Notes under the pieces: model-generated
What the model was told of the DNA's origin: nothing
What the model saw: the letters and a program-made list of their open reading frames with translations, nothing else
The model's database searches: none
Shown: positions 1 through 8,805 of the stretch, in pieces
How the letters are laid out: the number at the start of each line of letters is the position of its first letter
Numbering within the stretch: the first letter of the stretch is position 1
Made by a program: the position numbers and the translations under genes
DNA from: Croceibacterium atlanticum
GTDB taxonomy: Bacteria; Pseudomonadota; Alphaproteobacteria; Sphingomonadales; Sphingomonadaceae
DNA: 64,000 nt
Assembly: GCF_001008165.2 (NCBI RefSeq)
Contig: NZ_CP011452.2
Coordinates: forward strand, 2,232,001 to 2,296,000
Reading direction: 5' to 3'

Positions 1-1643
1 GCATAGATTTTCGGTTCGCCCAGATCGGTGCAGATGGCAATCATCCGGGCCCCGTGTTCCATCATGATTGCCTTCGCTTCGTCCGGTGAGCCGATATAGG
101 CGCGGATCACGTCGCGCATGGCCAGATTGGCGCGGTGATGGCCGGTGGCCAGGACGCTGTGATGGGTCCGTTCCAGCAAGGACGGGCCAAGATCGATCGG
201 CGCGAAAATAGTCAGCGGCGCAAACCGGTCCAGCTTGGGCGCATTTTCGCGCAATTCGCACTGGGAACTGCGCAATCTGGCACCCGATGCGCCCACGCTT
301 TCTGCGGGCATGACCGCACTGGCCAGCTGCATCGGCGCGGCAGGCATCAGCAGAGCCATGCCGCCAGCAGCAATGCCGATCTTCGCCAGCGGCCGCCCGG
401 TCCGGCGCAGGCGGAGGAGCATCTCCCGAGCCAGCCAGCCAAGCGGCAATGCGGCCAGCGCGCCGACAAAACCCATGGATCGCCAGACAAACAAGCCGCC
501 AAGCAATGCGGCGGCGAGGAACAGCGTATAATCGAACCACCATTCCCGCTCCGCCCCGGCGGAACTGCGCCACAGATGGTAACTCACCCCCAGCGCCACC
601 ATTGCCTGCGCAATCCAGGAAAGCGCCTCAACCGGCGGCTGCATCCAGAAAGGCCGGCCTTCCAGAACCAGATCATACCAATAGACGCGCACCAGCGGAT
701 CGAGACTGGCGAAAGGACCGGATGCGCATTGCGGCGCCACCGACAGGAACAGGCCCAGCCCCGCCAGCCCACCCAGACCGATCAGCGCCAATGACGCCAG
801 CCGGGTGATCCGAAGCCATGCCGCCACAACCGCGCCCAATGCCGCACAGGCGAAAAAGCCGATATGGCCGGGAGACATGACATCACAGTGGAGCGCGAGA
901 TCGGCCATGCCTCTTGTCACTGCAAAGAGAAGCAGCAGCGACACCGTCAGACTGGTCAGGAAGCCCGCCAGCCACCAGCGCTGATCCGGATCGCGCATCC
1001 AGCGCAGCAACAGGACCGCACCGAAAGCGGCCGCCAGCGGCAGCACCTCCAGCGAGATCATCAGTCCCGCAGCCAGCGCCAGCCCCGCCAGCATTCCGCC
1101 GCGCCGGGGATCGCCGCCCATCACTGCCGCCAGAGCCAGCATGACCAGCGCCACCTGCCAGCCGTGATGATCGATCCGCATCGGCTGCACAAAACCGAGC
1201 AGGGGCGTGGAAAGCCCCAGCGCAAGACAGGCAAGTATGGCCGTCTCGGCATCGAAACGGCGGAAGCCCATTCGTCCCACAACCGCCATGATTATGCCGA
1301 GCGTGCAAAGCGGCACCGCGACCACGGCGGCTATTTCCGCGCCATGCTGTCCGACCAGCGGCGCGAGCAAGGCGATGATCGCCACCAGCGGCAGGTCGAC
1401 CAGGCGGGACCAGTGCTGAAGCGGGCTATTGCCCGGATCAATACGATATTGATGCAGGTCGAACCAGTTCTGCCCGGCATAGAGATCGCGCAATTGCACC
1501 ATGCGCAGCGTGTCATCGGGATCGGTGAATCGCCAGGCGGCGATGTGCCCCCAATTGACCAGAACAAGCAGGCTGGAAAGCGCCAGCCAGGCAAGCGCGA
1601 TCCGGGCCCATGGCACTGGCTGAACCTCGCCACGTTCCGGCAT
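1..1643 (-). CDS. GT-C-like multi-spanning membrane protein, C-terminus cut by window edge
   Basis: The frame is open from an ATG at 1643 to the left edge (about 547 codons, no stop). GGAG lies five bases before the start. The translation begins MPERGEVQPVPWARIALAW, with a membrane segment at about residues 14-32, then an acidic DPDDTLRM loop (about 40-47) and a conserved-looking AGQNWFDLHQYRI stretch, followed by about ten hydrophobic segments and a soluble, probably periplasmic C-terminal part. An N-terminal acidic loop after the first segment plus many helices is the architecture of GT-C lipid-linked-sugar glycosyltransferases and STT3/ArnT relatives, so transfer of a polyprenyl-linked sugar is the likely role. 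It starts two bases after the GtrA gene and must share its message. Family membership is inferred from topology; the substrate is unknown. Confidence 0.72.
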   Translation of the reverse strand, partial: MPERGEVQPVPWARIALAWLALSSLLVLVNWGHIAAWRFTDPDDTLRMVQLRDLYAGQNWFDLHQYRIDPGNSPLQHWSRLVDLPLVAIIALLAPLVGQHGAEIAAVVAVPLCTLGIIMAVVGRMGFRRFDAETAILACLALGLSTPLLGFVQPMRIDHHGWQVALVMLALAAVMGGDPRRGGMLAGLALAAGLMISLEVLPLAAAFGAVLLLRWMRDPDQRWWLAGFLTSLTVSLLLLFAVTRGMADLALHCDVMSPGHIGFFACAALGAVVAAWLRITRLASLALIGLGGLAGLGLFLSVAPQCASGPFASLDPLVRVYWYDLVLEGRPFWMQPPVEALSWIAQAMVALGVSYHLWRSSAGAEREWWFDYTLFLAAALLGGLFVWRSMGFVGALAALPLGWLAREMLLRLRRTGRPLAKIGIAAGGMALLMPAAPMQLASAVMPAESVGASGARLRSSQCELRENAPKLDRFAPLTIFAPIDLGPSLLERTHHSVLATGHHRANLAMRDVIRAYIGSPDEAKAIMMEHGARMIAICTDLGEPKIY

Positions 1644-1645
1644 GG

Positions 1646-2065
1646 TCACTCCATCGGGCGGAAAGGGCGGAACACCACGCGGCTACGCAGCAGCCAGGTG
1701 ACCGTGAAGCTGGCGCCGATCGCCACCAGCTTCGCCACACGCGGATCGGCCCCCGCCACATCGCCGATCCAGACGATCGCGGTGGTGATAGCAAGGCCGA
1801 TCAGGGCGGAGCCGACAAACAGCGCCTTCTGCCGCGCACGGGGCAGGCCGCGTTCGGCGAGCTGGCCGGTAAAGACTGCGCGGCTCGACATCAGCCAGTG
1901 CGCCAGAATGCCCGCGCAATAGGATGCCGCCGCCGCAGCCGCGGGCCAGGTTCCGACCGCCAGCAAAGCCAGGTAAAGTCCGATATCGACTGCCAGCGCA
2001 CCGATGCTGGCGAGCAGATAGCGCACCAGCCGTGTATCGCGCAGATGGCCGAACAACTGGTTCAT
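1646..2065 (-). CDS. GtrA family membrane protein
   Basis: A 139-residue protein with four predicted membrane segments (about residues 14-32, 37-56, 79-98, 108-126). The pattern LVRYLLASIGALAVDIGLYL, the central HWLMSSRAVF and the terminal TWLLRSRVVFRPF are typical of GtrA/DPMS proteins, which move or flip undecaprenyl-linked sugars for glycosylation of O-antigen, teichoic acid or arabinogalactan. The start is set at MNQLFGHLRD (2065), giving the usual family length; the frame continues upstream into the FAD gene but that extension is Arg-rich and not GtrA-like. It lies ten bases after the FAD oxidoreductase and two bases before the GT-C-like gene, so the three form one operon. The partner glycosyltransferase is probably the downstream membrane protein. 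Confidence 0.85.
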   Translation of the reverse strand: MNQLFGHLRDTRLVRYLLASIGALAVDIGLYLALLAVGTWPAAAAAASYCAGILAHWLMSSRAVFTGQLAERGLPRARQKALFVGSALIGLAITTAIVWIGDVAGADPRVAKLVAIGASFTVTWLLRSRVVFRPFRPME

Positions 2066-2075
2066 CCGTGCCGCG

Positions 2076-3659
2076 TCACGCCGCCTTGCGACCATGATCC
2101 GCCACCCGCGAGGGCACTTCCCGCACGGAGCCAAGCGCCGCCGCCTGATCCGCGCTGAGCGGCTGGCGTGCGGGCATCGCCTTCGCATCACCTTCCCCAC
2201 CGGATTCGTGATATTCGGCATCCTCATTGACACACCACGTGTCGAAGATGCGCTCACCCGCCAGGATATTCTCGACCGTCAGCATCGCGGTCATCATCGC
2301 GTGATCCTGATTGTTGTAACGGTGCATGCCGTTGCGGCCGACCAGGTGCAGAGTCGGGTGTTTTTCTTCCAGTTCGGCCCGCATTGCGGCGACATTGGCA
2401 GCATAATCCTCGTCATAGACGGGATAAGCCTTTTCCTGCCGGACCACCGCCCCGCCGATCACGCGGGAAGGATCGACCAGGCCGAGGATTTCCATTTCGC
2501 CCTTGGCCAGTTCGATCAGATCCTCGTCAGGGGAAGACCACAACCCGTCGCCTTCAAAACAGAAATATTCGAGCCCGACGCAGGCGACATCCTCGTGAGG
2601 CACCATTTCCGGTGACCAGCTGCGGAAATTCTGCACCCGGCCGACTTTCACCTTGCTGTCATGGATGTAGATCCAGTTGTCCGGGAACAGGTCCTCGGAC
2701 CGGATCATCAATGCGACGGTCAGGAAATCACGATATTTCAACTGGCTGGCTTCCAGCGTGCTGGAAGGAAGCGGATGCAGCCGCGCTGCCAGTTCCCGCA
2801 TCGGGGCGGAACTGATCGCATGGCCGGCATGGATTGCCATCTCGCCCTGCGGCCCGTCCGCCACCATGCGCCATCCGCCATTGCCATCGCTGGCGAGCTG
2901 TTTCAGCCCATGCCCCATCAATACTTGCCCGCCGCGTTCCACGATCCGGTCGCGCGCGGCTTCCCACATCATGCCCGGGCCGAGCCGTGGATAGCGGAAG
3001 GTTTCGAGCAGCGTCTTCACCGCCTTGCCGTCATTCGGGGGCTTGTTGAGGCCGAGGGAACGCTTGATCCCGTCAGCGACCGCGCCCCATAGCGAAAGGC
3101 CCTTGATCCGCTGCGCCGCCCAGTCCGCGCTCATTTCATCGCAGGGCATCCCCCACACCTTCTCGGTATAGGTCTTGAAGAAGATCGAATAGAGCTTCCG
3201 GCCGAACTGGTTGACCGTCCAATCTTCGAAGCTCTTCACTTCCCTGACCGGGAAAAGGCGATATTTCAGATAGCTGGCCATGCAGGCGGCGGAACGCAGC
3301 AGGCCCAGATTGCGCAAAGCCTCGAAGGCGCGCAGCGGATAGGAATAGAATTTTCCTTCGTAATAGATCCGGCTCATCCGCGGACGCTGGATGAAATCAT
3401 CGGGCAGGATCTCGTTCCACAGATCGACCACCGCCTGGCTCTTGGAAAAGAAGCGGTGGCCGCCAATGTCGAACCGGTATCCATCGAATTCCACCGTCCG
3501 GCTGATCCCGCCGACATAGGTGGCATCCTTTTCGATGATCGCCACGGATTTTCCCGCCTTGGCCAGCAGATATCCTGCGGTCAGGCCCGCCGGACCCGCG
3601 CCGATGATCGCCACGTCGACCGTGATGTTCCGGTCCGCGCTGGCGCCATGCTTGATCAT
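2076..3659 (-). CDS. NAD(P)/FAD-dependent oxidoreductase of the UDP-galactopyranose mutase-like/amine oxidase superfamily
   Basis: A 527-residue soluble protein. A Rossmann FAD motif is clear at about residues 14-42 (VAIIGAGPAGLTAGYLLAKA, acidic end IIEKD), followed by GGISRTVEFDGYRFDIGGHRFF, which recalls the substrate-side loop of protoporphyrinogen-oxidase/UGM-like enzymes. The C-terminal flavin segment is present (LHLVGRNGMHRYNNQDHAM). Relatives occur in polysaccharide or glycolipid gene sets and probably perform flavin-dependent isomerisation or oxidation of a sugar or polyprenyl substrate; the true substrate is unknown. It is the first gene of an operon with GtrA and the GT-C-like protein, which supports a cell-surface glycan role. 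A CtrA-like site lies about 48 bp upstream of the start. Confidence 0.82.
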   Translation of the reverse strand: MIKHGASADRNITVDVAIIGAGPAGLTAGYLLAKAGKSVAIIEKDATYVGGISRTVEFDGYRFDIGGHRFFSKSQAVVDLWNEILPDDFIQRPRMSRIYYEGKFYSYPLRAFEALRNLGLLRSAACMASYLKYRLFPVREVKSFEDWTVNQFGRKLYSIFFKTYTEKVWGMPCDEMSADWAAQRIKGLSLWGAVADGIKRSLGLNKPPNDGKAVKTLLETFRYPRLGPGMMWEAARDRIVERGGQVLMGHGLKQLASDGNGGWRMVADGPQGEMAIHAGHAISSAPMRELAARLHPLPSSTLEASQLKYRDFLTVALMIRSEDLFPDNWIYIHDSKVKVGRVQNFRSWSPEMVPHEDVACVGLEYFCFEGDGLWSSPDEDLIELAKGEMEILGLVDPSRVIGGAVVRQEKAYPVYDEDYAANVAAMRAELEEKHPTLHLVGRNGMHRYNNQDHAMMTAMLTVENILAGERIFDTWCVNEDAEYHESGGEGDAKAMPARQPLSADQAAALGSVREVPSRVADHGRKAA

Positions 3660-3706
3660 GAAATGGGTACCCCGGTTGCCTCTGCCCCGGGAGTGAAGGA
3701 AATTGG

Positions 3707-3721
3707 TTATAACGTGGTTAA
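3707..3721. promoter_or_regulatory. Candidate CtrA box (TTAT-N7-TTAA)
   Basis: The sequence TTATAACGTGGTTAA lies 48-62 bp upstream of the FAD oxidoreductase start. On the other strand it reads TTAACCACGTTATAA, matching the alphaproteobacterial CtrA consensus TTAA-N7-TTAA with one mismatch and including the TTAACC half-site. Binding is inferred; the position fits a promoter for the 1-3659 minus-strand operon. An embedded GTTATAAC palindrome is an alternative protein site. Confidence 0.4.
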
Positions 3722-3751
3722 ATGTCGAACCGGACGGACCGTGAAACGGCC

Positions 3752-4378
3752 TTAACGCGACAGTTGCAACGATCCGGCAATACGCGCGAGATCGCCGAAC
3801 TGGAAAGTGTCTTCGAACACCAGCCCATATTCGGAATCACGGCGCCAGCGGACCTTTGCCTCGATATCGGGCAGGCCCCTGGCTTCCAGCCGAAGGCGTT
3901 GATCGATGGAGAAATGTTCCGGGCTGCTGATCAGCGCACCCTGTTGCGAGATATTGTGCATCCGGGCTTTGACCACCCGGCCCGCGCAACGCACATCCAC
4001 CGGCAGTTCCAGATTCACCCGCACGGCGCGTTTGTGATATTTGCTGGGATTCTCGACGATACGTTCGATATCGATCTCGTCGCGAAACCGGAAACCGGCC
4101 CTGTCATCCTCTTCCCAGACGCGATCCAGCCGATGACGATCGCCATTGGCCATTTCCAGCGTAAGTTCGCAATTTTGCGGCAGGGGATGGAACAGCCGCA
4201 CACTGACACCGCTTTCCGAAGCATCGCGCACCACGCAGAGGAATTCCCCTCTGTCGCAAGTAAGCTTCGCTGCACGAATTAGCAGCGTGAAGCGCGGAGC
4301 GCCTCGCTGTTCCGAGCCATCGGCAACCTGGCTTGCAGGCCTGAACGGATCGGAATCAGGACGGAGTGCGTCTGACAT
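3752..4378 (-). CDS. Tandem PilZ-domain protein
   Basis: A 208-residue protein with two PilZ-like modules. The first (about residues 25-110) has the c-di-GMP signature RxxxR (RGAPR) followed by DASESG, matching (D/N)xSxxG. The second (about 115-205) has KRAVR in place of RxxxR and NISQQG, so its first arginine is a lysine and it may be a degenerate, structural copy. PilZ proteins bind cyclic di-GMP and transmit it to motility, exopolysaccharide or cell-cycle targets; no output domain is attached here. The start at ATG 4378 is preceded by GGGG; a TTG at 4390 would add four residues. It lies just upstream, on the same strand, of the glycan operon, 92 bp away, so a link to surface polysaccharide is plausible but unproven. 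Confidence 0.85.
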   Translation of the reverse strand: MSDALRPDSDPFRPASQVADGSEQRGAPRFTLLIRAAKLTCDRGEFLCVVRDASESGVSVRLFHPLPQNCELTLEMANGDRHRLDRVWEEDDRAGFRFRDEIDIERIVENPSKYHKRAVRVNLELPVDVRCAGRVVKARMHNISQQGALISSPEHFSIDQRLRLEARGLPDIEAKVRWRRDSEYGLVFEDTFQFGDLARIAGSLQLSR

Positions 4379-4812
4379 CAAACCCCACAATCTCGCATGG
4401 AATCCCGACCGGGATTGCTTCCACGCACAGTTCTCTCAAATATGAACCTAGGTCAAACTGGTTTCGGAATGCCTAATTTGACATTAATTCCCGTTCTTGC
4501 CAGCCGGTTTGTCGCATTTCGGCGGAAGTCGGGGATTGGCTGGACCGATTTCCGCAAAAATCCGGCCAGTCCGGCTACTCAGCCAGCAAGATCACCTATG
4601 ATGGAATTCATATAACGCCTCCCTGATTTCATCCGTTTCGTACCTGCTCCAATGAGACAGGATCGGTCTTGCGAGCACACAGATAAGGCCGAGCTGCGAA
4701 ATTTTCGTTTTCGGAACTTTAGGTGGTTCTGCCCAATCGAATGACTTCACTTGTCCCCGGCAGGAATATGGCCCGCAGGCGGCAGGAAATTTCACACCGA
4801 TTTTCTTGAAAA
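4379..4812. other. Intergenic region, no gene seen
   Basis: This 434-bp stretch is more AT-rich than its surroundings and lies between the PilZ start and the 3' end of tRNA-Leu. Short open frames are present but lack ribosome sites and protein-like composition. It must hold the PilZ promoter and the tRNA 3' trailer; I could not assign specific boxes with confidence. Confidence 0.6.
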
Positions 4813-4897
4813 TGGTGCGGGCGGCGGGACTCGAACCCGCACGAGCAAAGCTCAGGGGATTTTAAGTCCCCGGCGTCTACCATTCCGCCACGCCCGC
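4813..4897 (-). tRNA. tRNA-Leu (anticodon UAA)
   Basis: Reading the minus strand from 4897, a 7-bp acceptor stem GCGGGCG pairs with CGCCCGC at 4817-4823. A D arm GCGGAATGGTAGACGC is followed by an anticodon stem GGGGA/TCCCC closing a CTTAAAA loop with anticodon TAA. A long class II variable arm (TGAGCTTTGCTC) precedes the T arm GCGGGTTCGAACCCGC. The discriminator A and a genome-encoded CCA end at 4813. Length 85 nt with CCA. The long variable arm plus UAA identify leucine. Confidence 0.97.
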
Positions 4898-5053
4898 ACT
4901 CGCCCAGACTGCTAGCGGGCGGATCGCGTTCTTACCAGTGGACACGAAACGGCGCCTGCCCTTCGTCCCCCGGCAATCCTCCTTCGGCGCCAGCCAAGCG
5001 GGGTCCAGGGCACAGGGTCTAGCTTCTCCTGCAATGGGGAGAGGCGCGAAAAA

Positions 5054-6715
5054 ATGAGCGCGGCGGAATTCGATTATGTGGTCGTCGGTGCGGGATCGGC
5101 CGGCGCTGCCCTGGCCGCACGGCTGGGCGAAGCGGCAGACCGGACCACTTGCGTGATCGAGGCGGGGGGCCGGGACACCCATCCATTCATCCGCATTCCC
5201 AGCTTCGTTGCCGCGGCGATAGCACGCAAACGCACCAACTGGGGCTTCGCCACCGTGCCGCAGACAGGCATGGCCGGGCGGCGGATCGGCGTGCCGCGCG
5301 GGAAGGTGCTGGGCGGATCGGGCAGCATCAACGGCATGGTCTATTTCCGGGGCCATCCCACCGATTATGACGATTGGGCCGATGCGGGCTGCACTGGCTG
5401 GTCCTATGCCGAAGTGCTGCCCTATTTCACCCGCACGGAACGTAACGAGGATTATCCCGAGAGCGTGTTTCACGGCACGCATGGGCCGATCAATGTCAAG
5501 CTGGTTGAAAATCCCAACCGCCTGAACTTTGCCTTCATGGATGCGCTGGAATCGCTGCAATTCCCGGCCTGCCCCGATTTCAACGGCCCGGACCCGGAAG
5601 GCTATGGCCGCAGGCAAGGCCTGATCCGCGATGGCCGGCGCGAAAGCACATCGCGCAACATGCTGCGCCCGGCAATGGCGCGGGGCAATGTGCATGTGCA
5701 GACCGGGGCGCAGGTGGCGCGTGTTCTGGTTGAGAATGGCCGGGCCATTGGTGTGGAACTGACAGACGGGCGCAGGATCCGCGCCCGGCGCGAAGTGATC
5801 CTGTCGGCCGGCACGGTGCAGACGCCGCAAATCCTCATGCTGTCGGGCATCGGCCCCGGATCGCATTTGCAGGATATGGGCATAAAGGTGGTGGCCGACC
5901 GGCGCGGCGTGGGCGCGAATTATCACGATCATGTCGCGGCGCCGATCCACATGGAAACACGCGATCCCACCAGTTACGGCATTTCGCCCAGGGCGCTGCC
6001 GCGCGATATCGGCCACCTGTTCCGGTATCTGTTTACCCGCAAGGGCCCGCTGGCCGGCAATGTCTTTGAAAGCGTGGCCTTTCTTCGCACCGATCCGGAT
6101 CTGGAACGGCCCGATGTGCAATTCGTCTTCCAGCCGGCCAGGCGGCTGACGACGCGTATCCCGTTCCCCGTGGGCCACGGTTTCGCGATCAGCCCGGTCG
6201 CGCTCTATCCGAAAAGCCGCGGCACTGTGCGGCTGGCCAATCCGGAACCGGAAACCGCGCCGCTGATCGATCCCAAATTGCTGCACGAGCCGGAGGATAT
6301 CCTTCCGCTGATCCGCGCGCTGAAGATCGCGCGGCAGGTTTTCGCCAGTGCCGCCTTTGCCCCCTATCGCGCCAGCGAAGTCGCGCCCGGGCCGGAAATG
6401 CGCAGCGATGCGGAGCTGGACCGCTATATCCGCGAAACCGGATATACCGTGCATCACCCGGTCGGCACCTGCCGCATGGGATCGGATGCCGGGGCCGTGG
6501 TCGATCCGCAATTGCGGGTGAACGGGGTGGAGGGGCTGCGCGTGGTGGATGCCAGCGTGATGCCCGGCGTGATCGGCGGCAATACCAATGCACCCTGCGT
6601 GATGATCGCGGAGCGCGCGGCCGATTTCATCCTCGGCAAGCCGCCTCTGCCCGCGGCGGACCTGCCGCCGGAATCAGTCGCCCGACACAAGCCTGCAAAA
6701 CAGAAAGCCGCCTGA
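5054..6715 (+). CDS. GMC family FAD-dependent alcohol/choline dehydrogenase-like oxidoreductase
   Basis: A 553-residue member of the glucose-methanol-choline oxidoreductases, the usual length. The N-terminal ADP-binding motif DYVVVGAGSAGAALAARLGE (residues 7-26), the GMC signature GKVLGGSGSINGMVYFRG, the second signature GTVQTPQILMLSGIGP, and the C-terminal catalytic HHPVGTCRMG and NTNAPCVMIAERAA segments are all present. The enzyme should oxidise a primary or secondary alcohol to an aldehyde or ketone with FAD. GAGAGG sits just before the ATG. It is the first gene of a plus-strand operon with two MBL-fold hydrolases, a P450 and a beta-hydroxyacid dehydrogenase, so it probably acts on a hydroxylated intermediate of that pathway. 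The substrate cannot be read from sequence. Confidence 0.92.
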   Translation: MSAAEFDYVVVGAGSAGAALAARLGEAADRTTCVIEAGGRDTHPFIRIPSFVAAAIARKRTNWGFATVPQTGMAGRRIGVPRGKVLGGSGSINGMVYFRGHPTDYDDWADAGCTGWSYAEVLPYFTRTERNEDYPESVFHGTHGPINVKLVENPNRLNFAFMDALESLQFPACPDFNGPDPEGYGRRQGLIRDGRRESTSRNMLRPAMARGNVHVQTGAQVARVLVENGRAIGVELTDGRRIRARREVILSAGTVQTPQILMLSGIGPGSHLQDMGIKVVADRRGVGANYHDHVAAPIHMETRDPTSYGISPRALPRDIGHLFRYLFTRKGPLAGNVFESVAFLRTDPDLERPDVQFVFQPARRLTTRIPFPVGHGFAISPVALYPKSRGTVRLANPEPETAPLIDPKLLHEPEDILPLIRALKIARQVFASAAFAPYRASEVAPGPEMRSDAELDRYIRETGYTVHHPVGTCRMGSDAGAVVDPQLRVNGVEGLRVVDASVMPGVIGGNTNAPCVMIAERAADFILGKPPLPAADLPPESVARHKPAKQKAA

Positions 6716-6726
6716 GGGAGAACGAT

Positions 6727-7617
6727 GTGGCCCGCGAACATCTGAAAAGCTGGACTATCGGCGATGTGATTGTGACGCGGATCGTGGAAATCTGGGATTT
6801 CCAGGACGATATTCGCATGACCATGCCCGAAGCGAGCGAGGAGGAAGTGCTCGCCCTTGAATGGCTGCATCCCCATTACGCCACGCCGGATGGGCGGCAG
6901 CGGATGAATTTCCAGGGCTTCGTGGTGCAGGCCCCCGGCCGCATCATCGTGCTGGACAGCTGCATCGGCGCCGGGCGGGACCGCCAGTTCGACGTGTTCT
7001 GCGACCTGCCGGAAGGGTTCCTTGAAGATCTGGAAAGCCTGGGCATTTCCCGCGAACAGGTGGACACGGTAATGTGCACCCATCTGCATTTCGACCATGT
7101 GGGCTGGAATACCTACAAGGATCCGCAGACCGGCGAATACCGCCCGACCTTCCCCAATGCCCGGTACCTGTTCGGCAGGACCGAGTTCGACGCGTGGAAG
7201 CATATCCGCAACGATGGGGTCCATCATCCGGGCCACATGATCGAATGCGTGGATCCGATCGTGGAAGCCGGCATGGCCGATTTCATCGAAGCCGATCATG
7301 TCATCGCCGACGGTATCCGGTGCGAACCGAGCCACGGCCACACGCCCGGCCATGTCCATGTGCGGATTTCCAGCCGGGGCGAGGACGCGGTCATTACCGG
7401 CGATCTGATGCACCACCCGATGCAATGCGCCATGCCCCACCGCGAGGCGACATTCGACATGGACAAGGAAAGCGGGAAGCAAACCCGGATGCGGTTTGTC
7501 GATACCTATGCCGATAGCGGCGTGCTGGTGATCGGCGCCCATTTTGCGGAGCCGACGGCGGGCCACATGGTCCGGGATGCGCGGGGAGAGGTCTGGTTCA
7601 GGGGGCTGGGGCTGTGA
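6727..7617 (+). CDS. MBL-fold metallohydrolase
   Basis: A 296-residue metallo-beta-lactamase-fold protein. The zinc motif HxHxDH is seen as THLHFDHVG at about residue 118, with a second ligand in GHTPGH and an acidic ligand in ITGDLMHH; the C-terminal GAHF may give the last histidine. No signal peptide. The start is GTG at 6727, in frame and preceded by GGGAGAACG; an ATG two bases upstream is in another frame. It lies 11 bp after the GMC gene and overlaps the P450 start by four bases (GTGA), so translation is coupled. Likely role: hydrolysis of a lactone, ester or thioester produced by the pathway. It resembles the other MBL protein at 8806 in fold but the two are not close copies. Confidence 0.9.
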   Translation: MAREHLKSWTIGDVIVTRIVEIWDFQDDIRMTMPEASEEEVLALEWLHPHYATPDGRQRMNFQGFVVQAPGRIIVLDSCIGAGRDRQFDVFCDLPEGFLEDLESLGISREQVDTVMCTHLHFDHVGWNTYKDPQTGEYRPTFPNARYLFGRTEFDAWKHIRNDGVHHPGHMIECVDPIVEAGMADFIEADHVIADGIRCEPSHGHTPGHVHVRISSRGEDAVITGDLMHHPMQCAMPHREATFDMDKESGKQTRMRFVDTYADSGVLVIGAHFAEPTAGHMVRDARGEVWFRGLGL

Positions 7618-8795
7618 CAAGCCCGATCCCCGAATTTCCGGCCGATATCTTCACGCCCGAAGCCGTGCGCAATGCACGCGAAGTGGATGACGAACTGCGC
7701 GAATTCGCCCCTGTCGTGCGGCTGCGCGATGGCACGGTCATGCTGGGCCGGCATGAACATGTCGCCGCCGGCCTGCTCGACTGGAAGGCCTTTTCCAACA
7801 CGTCCCGCCCCTGGCACGATCCCGGCAGCCCGCGCCCGGAAATCCTGCTGACCGACGATCCGCCGCGCCATACGCAAGTGCGCAAGGTGGTGGCGGATGC
7901 GCTCAGCCCGCGTGCGCTGGAACGGGTGAAGGCCATTTTCCAGCAGGCGGCACGCGAATTCGTGGATGAACTGCGTGCCCGGCAGGGCGAAGTGGTGGAC
8001 GGCGTGGGCGACATCACCCAGGCCTATATCTTCCGCGTCCTGCCCGACATTCTGGGCCTGCCGCAGGAAGGCCGCCATCATATGCACGGTTTCAGCCAGA
8101 TGGTCTGGGCGACGATGGGCCCGCCCGGCGAATTATACGATGAAGCCATGCAGAACGATTTTTCCGGCGTGATCGCCTGGCTGGAACGGACCTGCGAACG
8201 CGAAGCGCTCGACCTTGAAGGGATCGGCGCCGAATTCTTCCGCGCGGCCGATCGCGGGCAAGTGACGCTGGATGAAGCGAAACTGCTGTTGCAGACCGTG
8301 CTCAGCGCCGGGACGGACACGACCTATCTGACCATGGCCAACGCAATCCGCGCCTGGGCCAGTTTCCCGGATGAATATGCCAAGCTGCGCGCCGATCCCG
8401 CGAAGCTGCGCGGCGCCTTCGATGAATCGCTGCGCTGGGACAGCCCCAGCCGCATGGCGGGGCGTATCACCATGCGCGATGTCGCTATCGAAGATTACGT
8501 GATCCCATCCGGCACGCGCTGCGGGCTGATGTTCGGCGCCGCCAACCGCGATCCGCGTTTCTGGGATGCTCCGGGCGAATACCGGATCGAACGCGATACG
8601 AAACATTCGCTGGGCTGGGGCTATGGCGTGCATGGCTGCGTGGGCCGCGTGCTGGCCCAGATGGAAGCGCAGGCTCTTTTGGGGGCGATCGTGCGCGAAG
8701 TGGAGAGTTTCGAGCTGGCGGGCGATTACGAACCGTGGATGACCACGGTCGGCCACGGCCCGATCCGCCTTCCGGTAAGGCTCAATTTCGCTTGA
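7614..8795 (+). CDS. Cytochrome P450
   Basis: A 393-residue soluble bacterial P450. The I-helix oxygen-activation motif AGTDTT (about residue 233), the K-helix ExxR (ESLRW) and the heme-binding loop LGWGYGVHGCVGRVLA are present. The first aromatic of FGxGxHxCxG is Trp here rather than Phe, while the cysteine thiolate ligand and surrounding glycines are intact. It should insert oxygen into an unactivated C-H bond using electrons from a ferredoxin and reductase, neither of which is encoded nearby. The start is GTG overlapping the stop of the preceding MBL gene. Placement between two MBL hydrolases and beside GMC and beta-hydroxyacid dehydrogenases suggests a multi-step catabolic route for a hydrophobic compound. 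Confidence 0.95.
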   Translation: MTSPIPEFPADIFTPEAVRNAREVDDELREFAPVVRLRDGTVMLGRHEHVAAGLLDWKAFSNTSRPWHDPGSPRPEILLTDDPPRHTQVRKVVADALSPRALERVKAIFQQAAREFVDELRARQGEVVDGVGDITQAYIFRVLPDILGLPQEGRHHMHGFSQMVWATMGPPGELYDEAMQNDFSGVIAWLERTCEREALDLEGIGAEFFRAADRGQVTLDEAKLLLQTVLSAGTDTTYLTMANAIRAWASFPDEYAKLRADPAKLRGAFDESLRWDSPSRMAGRITMRDVAIEDYVIPSGTRCGLMFGAANRDPRFWDAPGEYRIERDTKHSLGWGYGVHGCVGRVLAQMEAQALLGAIVREVESFELAGDYEPWMTTVGHGPIRLPVRLNFA

Positions 8796-8805
8796 GGTTG
8801 GCCCC

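Noticed and set aside
864-1922. A 352-codon plus-strand open frame
   Set aside because: It is antisense to the GT-C-like and GtrA genes, whose membrane patterns and tight spacing are convincing.
4813-4897. tRNA-Leu as an integration site for the catabolic island
   Set aside because: The tRNA 3' end points away from the catabolic genes, no integrase is present and I saw no repeat of the tRNA 3' end to the right.
4877-6511. A 544-codon minus-strand open frame
   Set aside because: It is antisense to the GMC oxidoreductase, which has all its family motifs, and it also runs through part of the tRNA gene.
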